Made by a program: the position numbers and the translations under genes. This document shows, one piece after another, positions 8,467-16,626 of a DNA stretch of 64,000 bases. Position 1 is the first letter of the stretch, and each line of letters starts with the position of its first letter. The notes beneath the pieces are model-generated. The model saw only the letters and a list, made by a program, of their open reading frames with translations. It did no database searches and was not told where the DNA came from. The DNA lies in assembly GCA_035492535.1 (NCBI GenBank), contig DATJJM010000053.1, positions 1 through 64,000 on the forward strand, written 5' to 3'. The stretch comes from JAMXLO01 sp035492535. GTDB lineage: Bacteria; Pseudomonadota; Alphaproteobacteria; Acetobacterales; Acetobacteraceae.

Positions 8467-9441
8467 ATGCGAATTTGCGTGTATGGCGCCGGTGCCATCG
8501 GCGGCCATCTGGCAGTGCGCCTCGCGCGCGGCGGTGCCGAAGTATCTGTTCTGGCCCGTGGGCCGCATCTGGCAGCGATCCAGCGCGACGGCCTGACCGT
8601 GCATGCCAGCGACGGCCAGCACAATGTCCGCGTGCAGGCCAGCGACGATGCAACGGCGCTCGGCCCGCAGGATGCGGTGATCGTTACCGTGAAGGCGCCG
8701 GCATTGCCGGCGGTGGCTACCGGTATCGGACCGCTGCTGAAGCCTGATACATCGGTGGCGTTCGTGATGAACGGCATCCCGTGGTTCTACTTCCACGGCG
8801 TTGGCGGTCCGCTGGAAGGTCGCCGCCTGCCAAAGATCGATCCGGGTGACGCTCTCTGGCGCACCGTCGGACCCGAGCGTGCCATCGCCGGCGTGGTTTA
8901 CGCTGCCAGCGCGGTCATCGCTCCTGGGGTCATCGAGGTGGAGAATGCCGATCCGCGCGTTGTGCTCGGTGAGCCGGATGATCGTGAGTCGCAACGGGTG
9001 CAGGCGATCGCTTCGCACATCAACGCCGGCGGCATGACGGCAATCGTCAGTAAGAAGATCCGCGACGAGATCTGGAACAAGCTGCTAGGCAATCTTGGCA
9101 ACGGGCCGCTTGCGGTACTGACGCAGGTCAGCATCAAGCATCTCTACCAGGAGCCGATGTGCGTCGATGCCGCGCGTCGGGTGATGGAAGAGGCGCAGGC
9201 CGTGGCCAATGCGCTCGGCGCGCACCCCAGTGGCAATCACGAAAAGCGCATCGAGCACGGCCGCAATCTGGATCACAAACCGAGCATCCTGCAGGATCTG
9301 GAGCTGGGCCGTGCGATGGAGATCGATGGCATTTTCGATGCGCCACTGCAGCTTGCCCGCGCGGCTGGCGTTGCCACGCCGACGCTAGAGTTGCTGGTCG
9401 CCATGGCGAAGGTCAGGGCCCGAGCCGCCGGGCTGTATTGA
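8467..9441 (+). CDS. ketopantoate reductase-family oxidoreductase
   Basis: 324 aa from the ATG at 8467, preceded by GAGGAGG. The N-terminal Rossmann motif GAGAIGG (residues 7-13) and a lysine in VTVKAPA match the ApbA/PanE family, and the C-terminal helical domain has the conserved KLLGNLGNGPL segment. True PanE reduces 2-dehydropantoate with NADPH, but many paralogues act on other 2-oxo acids. With no pan genes nearby and an aldo/keto reductase next door, I would not assign it to pantothenate synthesis. Confidence 0.85.
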   Translation: MRICVYGAGAIGGHLAVRLARGGAEVSVLARGPHLAAIQRDGLTVHASDGQHNVRVQASDDATALGPQDAVIVTVKAPALPAVATGIGPLLKPDTSVAFVMNGIPWFYFHGVGGPLEGRRLPKIDPGDALWRTVGPERAIAGVVYAASAVIAPGVIEVENADPRVVLGEPDDRESQRVQAIASHINAGGMTAIVSKKIRDEIWNKLLGNLGNGPLAVLTQVSIKHLYQEPMCVDAARRVMEEAQAVANALGAHPSGNHEKRIEHGRNLDHKPSILQDLELGRAMEIDGIFDAPLQLARAAGVATPTLELLVAMAKVRARAAGLY

Positions 9442-9466
9442 GGCATCGGAATAACTGGAGGGCTCC

Positions 9467-10462
9467 ATGGAACTTCGCACATTTGGCAGGACAGGACTGC
9501 AACTTTCCATTCTCGGCTTTGGCTGCGGTGCGGTGGGGGGCCTGATGGTGCGCGGCGCGCCAGCCGATCAGGAGCGCGCCGTGGCGCAGGCGATCGAGGC
9601 TGGCATCAACTACTTCGACACCGCCGCACAGTATGGCAATGGCGAGTCGGAAAAGAACCTGGGCTGCATCCTGGCAAAGCTGAAGCCGAACGTGGTGGTT
9701 GGCACCAAGGTCCGCATCCTGTCGGCCGATTTCAATCGGATCGCCACCGCCGTGGCGGAGTCACTGGATGCCAGCCTGAAGCGCATGGGCAAGGAGCAGG
9801 TGGACATCTTCCATCTGCACAATGCCATCACAACCAATGGTGGCGGTGAATCGCTGTCCGCGGCGCAGGTGCTGAACGACGTTGTGCCTGCCTTCGAGAA
9901 GCTGCGTGAACAGGGCAAGCTGCGGTTCCCTGGCATCACCGCGGTCGGTGACACAGCCGCCCTGCATCAGGTGATAGACTCACGCGCCGTTTTCTCCGCG
10001 CAGGTCAGCTACAACATGCTGAACCCAAGCGCCGGAGAAGCCTTGTCGCCGAATTATCCGGCGCAAGACTACGGCAAAATGTTCGATCACACGCAGGCGG
10101 CCGGCGTTGGCGTGGTCGGCATCCGCGTGCTGGCCGGCGGCGCGCTTACTGGCGCAGCGGAGCGACATCCCATTGCCAGTCCGCCGCCTGAGCCGATCGG
10201 CTCGGCCAATTCGTACGATGCCGACCAGGAACGAGCACGTCGACTGTTGCCACTGGTGCAGCAGGGCCATGCCGCCAACCTGTCCGAAGCGGCGATCCGC
10301 TTTGCCATCACGCACAAGGCCATGGGCAGCATCCTGGTGGGCATGGCGACGATTGAGGAGTTCGAACAGTCGCTGGCTGCGGTGAAGAAGGGGCCACTGC
10401 CGTCGGCCGCGCTCGCACTGCTGAGCGAACTGCAAAAGGGGTTTGCCGGCGAGCAACGCTGA
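9467..10462 (+). CDS. aldo/keto reductase
   Basis: 331 aa with GGAGG a few bases before the ATG. The catalytic tetrad is present: D51 and Y56 in FDTAAQYGNGESEK, K81 in VVGTKV and the His of IFHLHN (about 118). The C-terminal GSILVGMATIEEFEQSLAAV is the family's cofactor-phosphate region. It is an NAD(P)H-dependent carbonyl reductase of unknown substrate. It follows the ketopantoate-reductase-like gene by 25 bases, so the two are likely co-transcribed. Confidence 0.9.
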   Translation: MELRTFGRTGLQLSILGFGCGAVGGLMVRGAPADQERAVAQAIEAGINYFDTAAQYGNGESEKNLGCILAKLKPNVVVGTKVRILSADFNRIATAVAESLDASLKRMGKEQVDIFHLHNAITTNGGGESLSAAQVLNDVVPAFEKLREQGKLRFPGITAVGDTAALHQVIDSRAVFSAQVSYNMLNPSAGEALSPNYPAQDYGKMFDHTQAAGVGVVGIRVLAGGALTGAAERHPIASPPPEPIGSANSYDADQERARRLLPLVQQGHAANLSEAAIRFAITHKAMGSILVGMATIEEFEQSLAAVKKGPLPSAALALLSELQKGFAGEQR

Positions 10463-10468
10463 ACCATG

Positions 10469-10521
10469 AGCAGAGGCGCAGCATCTTCGTCGGGAACCAA
10501 ATCGATGAGTCGGCCTCTGCT
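10469..10521. repeat. inverted repeat between the aldo/keto reductase and kinase genes
   Basis: AGCAGAGGC at 10469-10477 is matched by its exact reverse complement GCCTCTGCT at 10513-10521, with 35 bases between. The arms begin 7 bases after the aldo/keto reductase stop. No T-run follows, so it is not a classical intrinsic terminator. It could be an mRNA 3' hairpin or a regulator site for the kinase gene 58 bases downstream. Confidence 0.4.
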
Positions 10522-10578
10522 GGCACTGACTCTGGTGCACGCAGCGCCGGTTGTCTGAGCGATGTAATCGCTGACGAT

Positions 10579-12777
10579 ATGAGAAAAACATTATGGCCGT
10601 TCTGGCAAAGCTCCTTGTCAGTCAGCCGTTCGCTGCAGATCGTCGCCGCTGCCATGCTGCTGCTCGTAGCGGGAGTCACCGTCCACCAATTGATTACCTT
10701 GCGTAGGTCGATTGTCAGCGACACGACGCAACAGATGGCACGGCTCGACTTGGTGTTGGCCAGCCAGACTGGCCGTGCAGTCGAAGCTGTAGATCTCATT
10801 ATCCGCAGTGTCATCGATACTTACCAGAGCCAGGATGCAACTGGCACAGCGGCGGATCTCAACTCGTTGCTGAGACGTCGCTTGGACGGTGTCCCGCAGC
10901 TCGCTGACGTGCAGGTCGCGGACGCGTCTGGTCGCGTTGAATATGCCGCCCATGGAGGAGAGCGGACATTGCCGCCGATGGGACTGACCGCGCTTGCCTA
11001 TCACATAGCCAACCCGAAGGCTGGTCTCCGCATCTCGCCACCATTCCGTGGCGCTGATGGCAAATGGACCGCGCTGCTCACGCACGGGATCGCGGCCCCC
11101 GATGGCAAGAACATCGGTATCGTCGCTGCCTATCTGAACCTCGCTTATTTCGAGGACGTCTTCAGCGCCGGGGTTGATCTCAGCGAGAATGGGTCGGTCA
11201 TCCTGCATCTACGCGACGGCACGGTGCTGGCACGATCACCCCACGTTGACGCTGCAATTGGCACCAGCTTCTCCAATACACCGCCATTCAAGGACGTGCT
11301 GGCACACAGCATCGCTGGCACGGTATTGATGGAAAGCCCGATCGACGGCAGCATTCGCGTTACCGCCATCCGTGCGCTGCCGGGCTATCCATTGGCGGTG
11401 ATGATCTCGGTCGAGGAGCGCAGGCTGTTGCAAGACTGGCGACGGCAGGCCTGGATCTTTTGTGTCGGGGCAATTCTCGTCACCGTCATGATTGTCGGTT
11501 TGTTGTTGCTGCTTTCGCGTCGCTCACTTCTGGTCGAATCGTTGCTGAAGGAGACCAGTCGCGCCAAGGATGTAGCGGAGCGTTCGCATCAACAAGCCTT
11601 GCAGGAAATGGCCGACCGCGAGCGAGCCGAAGCGGCGTTGCGCCAGGCGCAGCGGATAGAGGCGGTCGGCCAGCTGACTGGGGGCGTTGCGCACGATTTC
11701 AACAACCTGCTGACCGTCATCATTGGCAACGTCGATTTGCTGCAGGCAGCAGGGTCGCAGGATGAGCGATCGCGCTATCGCCTGGCAGCGACGCGTGCCG
11801 CTGCTGAGAAGGGGGCCACACTTACCAGCCATTTGCTGGCCTTCGCGCGTCGCCAGCCACTGCTGCCGCGGGCGGTTGATCTGAATGGTGTGGTGGACGC
11901 CATGCGCGATCTGTTGCAAAGCGCGCTTGGGCGCAGAGTGCAGATGGAATTCCATCTGGCTGATGATCTTTGGCAGGCGATGGTGGATCCGACGCAAATC
12001 GAACTCGTGATCCTGAACCTGGCGATCAACGCGCGGGACGCGATGCCAAACGGAGGTTTGGTTACTATCGAAACGGGCAACCACCATCGCGGACCATCAA
12101 CGCGCGCGGAGGAGCCGGGCGAGGGCGATTATGTAGCAGTCACCGTGCGCGATACCGGCGTGGGGATGTCGCCGGGAGTGCTGGCTCGGGCATTCGAGCC
12201 ATTCTTCACCACAAAGGGTCCGGGTGCAGGCTCGGGACTTGGTCTGTCGCAGGTGTTCGGCACCGCGCGGCAGTCGGGCGGCGACGTGCATATTGACACG
12301 GTGGTGGGGAAGGGGACGTCGGTATCGGTGTTTCTGCCGCGTGCGACCGTCACGGTAGAGCGGCATGCCACACAGCCCACGATCACCGACGCTGGACGGG
12401 GTGCTGCCACCGTACTGGTGGTGGATGACGATGACGCGGTGCGAGCGACGACGGCGGATGTGCTCAATGGCCTCGGCTACACGGTGCAGCAGGCAGCGGA
12501 TGGTCCGTCTGCGTTGGAGATCCTCTGCCAGAGTGTGGTGATTGATGCCGTACTGACCGATGTCGTGATGCCCGGCATGAGTGGCCCGGAACTGGCGAGA
12601 CGTGTCATGTCGCTACGGCCAGGATTGCCTATCATCTTCATCTCTGGCTATGCCGAGCCAGAAGGCTTGTCCAACGAGTCACTCGGCCGCCTTGTTCGCA
12701 AGCCATTCCGTGCCAGCGAACTGCGTGAGGAGATCGAAGAGGCGCTCGATCAGGCGCGCGCAGCGCCAGCAGCCTGA
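10579..12777 (+). CDS. membrane-bound hybrid sensor histidine kinase with receiver domain
   Basis: 732 aa. Two membrane helices (about 20-42 and 290-313) enclose a roughly 245-residue periplasmic part resembling a double-Cache sensor. A short coiled coil leads to the HisKA domain, with phospho-acceptor H372 in GGVAHDFNNLLTV. The HATPase has its N-box in LNLAINARDAMPNGG and the glycine loops GVGMSPG and GAGSGLGLS. The C-terminal receiver (about 605-728) starts VLVVDDDDAVR, has its phospho-acceptor in LTDVVMPGMSG and ends with the KPF lysine. No output domain or separate regulator is encoded nearby. The start has no good Shine-Dalgarno. It ends 4 bases before the ABC permease gene, suggesting co-transcription. 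Confidence 0.92.
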   Translation: MRKTLWPFWQSSLSVSRSLQIVAAAMLLLVAGVTVHQLITLRRSIVSDTTQQMARLDLVLASQTGRAVEAVDLIIRSVIDTYQSQDATGTAADLNSLLRRRLDGVPQLADVQVADASGRVEYAAHGGERTLPPMGLTALAYHIANPKAGLRISPPFRGADGKWTALLTHGIAAPDGKNIGIVAAYLNLAYFEDVFSAGVDLSENGSVILHLRDGTVLARSPHVDAAIGTSFSNTPPFKDVLAHSIAGTVLMESPIDGSIRVTAIRALPGYPLAVMISVEERRLLQDWRRQAWIFCVGAILVTVMIVGLLLLLSRRSLLVESLLKETSRAKDVAERSHQQALQEMADRERAEAALRQAQRIEAVGQLTGGVAHDFNNLLTVIIGNVDLLQAAGSQDERSRYRLAATRAAAEKGATLTSHLLAFARRQPLLPRAVDLNGVVDAMRDLLQSALGRRVQMEFHLADDLWQAMVDPTQIELVILNLAINARDAMPNGGLVTIETGNHHRGPSTRAEEPGEGDYVAVTVRDTGVGMSPGVLARAFEPFFTTKGPGAGSGLGLSQVFGTARQSGGDVHIDTVVGKGTSVSVFLPRATVTVERHATQPTITDAGRGAATVLVVDDDDAVRATTADVLNGLGYTVQQAADGPSALEILCQSVVIDAVLTDVVMPGMSGPELARRVMSLRPGLPIIFISGYAEPEGLSNESLGRLVRKPFRASELREEIEEALDQARAAPAA

Positions 12778-12781
12778 TCCC

Positions 12782-13783
12782 ATGCACTTGCTCGCCATGG
12801 TTGTGCGACGGATCGCCTGGATGCCGCCGACATTGCTCGGCCTTGTGCTACTCGTCTTCGCCATCTCGCATGTGGTGCCGGCCGATCCTGCCCGTATCAT
12901 GGCCGGAGAAAACGCCACGCCGGAACAGGTGGCGAAAGTTCGGCACGAATATGGTCTGGATCTGCCGCTGCCAATGCAGTTTGTGCACTACGTGCGTGAT
13001 GTCGTCACGGGAGACATGGGCACCAGCCTGTTCACCCAGCGCCCGGTCGCCGACGATTTGCTACAGCGCCTCCCGGCGACGTTCGAGCTGGCAATCTATT
13101 CGATCGTGTTGGCCATTGTGATCGGCGTGCCGCTTGGTGTGGGGGCAGCGCTGCACCGCAACTCTGTTCTGGACCATGTTGTACGCATCGTCACGATCGG
13201 TGGGCTCGCTATGGCTGCGTTTTGGCTGGCGATCCTGCTGCAATTGCTATTCTCGATGTGGCTGGGCGTGACGCCGGTGCAGGGCCGCATCAATGGCTGG
13301 GGGCCTGATCCAATCACCGGGTTCTACACGCTCGATGCACTGCTCCGGGGCGATTGGGACACACTGGGCCAGGCACTGCGCTACCTTGCACTGCCTGTCA
13401 CCACGCTGGCGCTGCCGGCCATGGCGACTATCGTACGCTTCACGCGAGCAGGCGTGTTGAACGTGATGTCGAGCAACTTTGTGTTCTATCAGGCGGCCAT
13501 GGGCATTCCGCGGCGTCGTGTCATCTGGAAATATATTCTGCGCAGCGCGCTGATTGGAACTTTGACCCAAATCGGCCTGATCTTCGGCACGCTGATTGCA
13601 AATGCCGTCGTTGTGGAAACGGTGTTCGATTGGCCTGGACTTGGCAGTTACGCTGTGGGGTCGATCCTACAGTCTGACTACAACGCTATCATGAGCTTTA
13701 CGCTGTTCATTGGCATGGTGTTCATTCTGACCAACCTGCTGGTGGACGTGGCCCAGGCGGTTCTGGACCCGCGGAGCCGATGA
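12782..13783 (+). CDS. dipeptide/oligopeptide-type ABC transporter permease (DppB-like)
   Basis: 333 aa from the ATG at 12782. The N-terminal helix and signature (ISHVVPADPARIMAGENATPE) match the DppB/OppB half of peptide/nickel importers, and about six membrane helices can be drawn. The cytoplasmic coupling loop is around residues 230-250 (AAMGIPRRRVIWKYILR), and the conserved VVVETVFDWPGLGSYA block is present. A longer upstream reading overlaps the kinase gene and is rejected. It is the first gene of a permease-permease-ATPase-ATPase operon. Confidence 0.9.
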   Translation: MHLLAMVVRRIAWMPPTLLGLVLLVFAISHVVPADPARIMAGENATPEQVAKVRHEYGLDLPLPMQFVHYVRDVVTGDMGTSLFTQRPVADDLLQRLPATFELAIYSIVLAIVIGVPLGVGAALHRNSVLDHVVRIVTIGGLAMAAFWLAILLQLLFSMWLGVTPVQGRINGWGPDPITGFYTLDALLRGDWDTLGQALRYLALPVTTLALPAMATIVRFTRAGVLNVMSSNFVFYQAAMGIPRRRVIWKYILRSALIGTLTQIGLIFGTLIANAVVVETVFDWPGLGSYAVGSILQSDYNAIMSFTLFIGMVFILTNLLVDVAQAVLDPRSR

Positions 13784-13802
13784 CGGCGTTGGATGTCTTC
13801 CT

Positions 13803-13823
13803 CCGCCTTCTGTGGGAAGGCGG
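13803..13823 (+). promoter_or_regulatory. perfect 8-bp hairpin between the two permease genes
   Basis: CCGCCTTC (13803-13810) and GAAGGCGG (13816-13823) pair perfectly around a TGTGG loop, in the short gap between the DppB-like and DppC-like genes. No T-tract follows, so it is more likely an RNA processing or stability element, or a partial terminator lowering downstream expression, than a full terminator. Confidence 0.5.
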
Positions 13824-13847
13824 CATTTGGAGCGGGCGGCAGTGACG

Positions 13848-14684
13848 ATGTTTCGCCGCCTGATTCGTGATCGTTCCGCTCTGCTTGGCCTCATCATAAT
13901 TGCCGCGCTGATCCTGGTGGCGATCTTTGCCTATCCGCTGTCCACATTCCCGCAGGACGTCACCAATTACGACCCGCCACACCGCCTTCTGCCACCCAGC
14001 GCCACATATTGGTTTGGCACCGACCGTATGGGCGCCGACATCTACAGCCGCCTGCTCTTCGGCGCCCGCCTGACCATCCTGATTGCCATTGTTGCAACTT
14101 CTCTCGCCGTGCTGATCGGTGTGCCGGTGGGCTTGCTCGCCGGCTACTACAACAATCGCTTCAGCGATCTGCTGATGCGCGTCTCCGACATTTTCCTGGC
14201 GGTGCCGCAGATCGTGCTGGCGATTGCCATCGCGCAAACGCTCGGCCCGGCAATCCAAAATGTGATCCTGGCCTTGTCCGTCACCTATTGGCCGTTCTGG
14301 GCACGCCTGGTCTATGCGGAAACCCGCAGTGTAAAGAACGAGGTGTTCATTGAGGCGGCCATCGCCCTCGGCGCGTCGCCTCTGCGCGTGATGTCACTCC
14401 ACATTCTGCCATCGATCGCCTCGTCGGTGATCGTGCGTACGACCATCGGGATGGGAGGCACGATTCTTGTAGCCGCAGCCTTGGGGTTTCTTGGCCTGGG
14501 TCCACCGCCGCCCACGCCGGAGTGGGGGCGCATGATCGCCGAAAGCCGTGGCTTCCTGCCGCAGGCCTGGTGGTACGCCGCCGCGCCCGGCATGGCTATT
14601 CTGCTGGTCGTGATGGGATTCAACCTGCTGGGTGACGGCCTGCGCGACGTACTGGACCCGAGGATGCGTCGCGATGTCCGCTGA
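13848..14684 (+). CDS. dipeptide/oligopeptide-type ABC transporter permease (DppC-like)
   Basis: 278 aa from the ATG at 13848. It begins with the positively charged MFRRLIRDRSALLGL and a first helix typical of DppC/OppC. The HRLLPPSATYWFGTDRMGAD block is the conserved periplasmic loop. Five further helices and the coupling segment AAIALGASPLRVMSLHILP follow. It forms the heterodimeric channel with the upstream permease. Its last bases overlap the ATPase gene start by 11 bases, indicating translational coupling. Confidence 0.9.
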   Translation: MFRRLIRDRSALLGLIIIAALILVAIFAYPLSTFPQDVTNYDPPHRLLPPSATYWFGTDRMGADIYSRLLFGARLTILIAIVATSLAVLIGVPVGLLAGYYNNRFSDLLMRVSDIFLAVPQIVLAIAIAQTLGPAIQNVILALSVTYWPFWARLVYAETRSVKNEVFIEAAIALGASPLRVMSLHILPSIASSVIVRTTIGMGGTILVAAALGFLGLGPPPPTPEWGRMIAESRGFLPQAWWYAAAPGMAILLVVMGFNLLGDGLRDVLDPRMRRDVR

Positions 14685-15663
14685 GCTGCTTTCCATTCGC
14701 GATCTGTCGGTTTCATTCACAACCGAAACCGGCGTGGCGCGCGTGCTGGATGGCGTGAACCTGTCGCTGGCGGCGGGCGAGATCATGGGGCTGGTCGGCG
14801 AATCTGGGTGCGGCAAGACAACGTTGTCGCGCACGGTTCTCGGCGCCTTGCCGCCGAACGCCACCATTGGCCGTGGCACAATGACATTCGCGGGACGTGA
14901 CCTGCTTCGATCGTCGAGTGCGGTGCGTGGCCGGGAGATCACCTTTGTGCCGCAGGATCCGTTCAGCTCGTTCAGCCCACTGTTCACGATCGGTGATCAG
15001 GTTATGGAGCTCATGCGTTGGAAGTCACCCGATCCGCGTCCTGCTCGTGCGCGCCGTCGGGATGATCGGGAACGTGCCCTGAGCCTGCTACGCGCAGTGC
15101 AATTGCCGGACCCGGAGCGTCTGCTGCGCAAATATCCGCACGAGGTATCGGGCGGGCAGCGTCAACGGGTGATGATCGCGATGGCGTTATTGCCGGAACC
15201 GAAGCTGGTGATCGCGGATGAACCGACCACTGCTTTGGATGTGACCATCCAGGCACAGATCCTGAAGCTGCTGCGTACGCTCGCGACGGAACGAGGCGCC
15301 TCTGTGCTGCTTGCCACGCACGACCTGGGCACGGCGTGGGAGATCTGCGATCGCGTCACGGTCATGTATGCCGGGCAGGAGCTTGAGTCCGCCCCGATCG
15401 CCAGCTTCTTCCGGACGCCGATGGTGCCGTATACACGTTTGTTGCTTGACAGCTTGCCATCTGCCGGCTCCGCTTTGCGTGGCATTTCCGGCGATGTGCC
15501 CAGCTTGGTGACGCCGCCGACCGGGTGCCGGTTTCATCCTCGCTGTCCGCGCACCGATGCTGTCTGTCGCGGCGAGCATCCCGCCATGCGGGAACCTGAG
15601 CAGGGACATCAGGTGCGTTGCCACCACCCGCATGTGCAAACTGCCGGCATCGTCCCAGCATGA
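14674..15663 (+). CDS. peptide-type ABC transporter ATPase (DppD-like)
   Basis: 329 aa from the ATG at 14674. Walker A is GESGCGKTTL, the signature loop VSGGQRQR, Walker B LVIADEPTTALD, and the H-loop is in LLATHDLGTA. The C-terminal oligopeptide-transporter extension contains the conserved cysteine cluster (GCRFHPRCPRTDAVC). It energises the permease pair as a heterodimer with the next gene product. Its stop overlaps the next ATG by 4 bases. Confidence 0.93.
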   Translation: MSAELLSIRDLSVSFTTETGVARVLDGVNLSLAAGEIMGLVGESGCGKTTLSRTVLGALPPNATIGRGTMTFAGRDLLRSSSAVRGREITFVPQDPFSSFSPLFTIGDQVMELMRWKSPDPRPARARRRDDRERALSLLRAVQLPDPERLLRKYPHEVSGGQRQRVMIAMALLPEPKLVIADEPTTALDVTIQAQILKLLRTLATERGASVLLATHDLGTAWEICDRVTVMYAGQELESAPIASFFRTPMVPYTRLLLDSLPSAGSALRGISGDVPSLVTPPTGCRFHPRCPRTDAVCRGEHPAMREPEQGHQVRCHHPHVQTAGIVPA

Positions 15664-16622
15664 CCGCGCCGGTCCTGGCAACCCTTGATCTTCATATGCA
15701 TTTCCCCATTCGTGATGCATGGGGGCGGCGCACCGCATGGCTGCGTGCGGTAGATGGCGTAACGCTGTCCGTGGCGCGCGGCGAGATACTGGGGGTGGTC
15801 GGTGAGTCGGGCTGCGGCAAGACCACGCTTGGCAAGACAATCGTTGGCATCCATCGCGCCAGTGGCGGCGAAATTCTATTCGAAGGACACGAGATCAGTG
15901 CCCTTTCGCCAACCGAGGGCCGGGCGCTGCGGCGCACCCTGCAATATTGCTATCAGGATCCGGGCGCCTCGTTGGATCCGCACTGGAAGATCGGCCGTGC
16001 GTTGGAAGAGCCCCTGGTGATCCACTCGGAATTGCCTGCCGATGAACGGCGTACCCGAGTGCGCGACGTGCTGGCGGCCGTCGGCTTGCCGGAGACGCAT
16101 CTCGATCTGTATCCACACGAGATCAGTGGCGGACAGCAGCGCCGGGTCGGTCTGGCACGGATCCTGATGCTGCGACCGACGGTGGTGGTGCTGGACGAAC
16201 CGACATCCGGGCTGGATGTGTCGGTGCAGGCGACAGTGTTGCGGCTGTTTCTGGAGCTCCGCGAGCGCTTCGATCTAACCTATCTGTTCATCAGTCACGA
16301 TCTTGCCGTCGTGCGCCTAATCTCGCGGCGGATCGCCGTGATGTACCTTGGGAAGATCGTGGAGATTGGCGCCACTGCGCCCGTGTTCGCCGCACCCCGA
16401 CATCCCTATACACAGTCGCTGCTGGCTGTGGTGCCGGTGGTGGGAGGCCGCCGGGTCACCGAGTCCTTCTGGCTGCAAGGCGAGCCGCCTAACCCTAGCA
16501 ACGTACCGAGTGGCTGCCGCTTCCGAACGCGCTGCCCGCGTGTGGAACCCCGCTGCGCTGTCGAGGAGCCGGAATTGCGTCCACTGGATGATGGTCGCCT
16601 GGTGGCCTGCCACTTCGCTTGA
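15660..16622 (+). CDS. peptide-type ABC transporter ATPase (DppF-like)
   Basis: 320 aa, starting in an ATGA overlap with the preceding ATPase gene. Walker A GESGCGKTTLGKT, signature ISGGQQRRVGLAR, Walker B VVVLDEPTSGLD and the H-loop SHDLAVV are all intact. The C-terminal cysteine-rich oligopeptide-transporter motif is present (GCRFRTRCP). It is the last gene of the rightward ABC operon and ends 4 bases from the convergent binding-protein gene, which probably serves this transporter. Confidence 0.93.
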   Translation: MTAPVLATLDLHMHFPIRDAWGRRTAWLRAVDGVTLSVARGEILGVVGESGCGKTTLGKTIVGIHRASGGEILFEGHEISALSPTEGRALRRTLQYCYQDPGASLDPHWKIGRALEEPLVIHSELPADERRTRVRDVLAAVGLPETHLDLYPHEISGGQQRRVGLARILMLRPTVVVLDEPTSGLDVSVQATVLRLFLELRERFDLTYLFISHDLAVVRLISRRIAVMYLGKIVEIGATAPVFAAPRHPYTQSLLAVVPVVGGRRVTESFWLQGEPPNPSNVPSGCRFRTRCPRVEPRCAVEEPELRPLDDGRLVACHFA

Positions 16623-16626
16623 CAAA

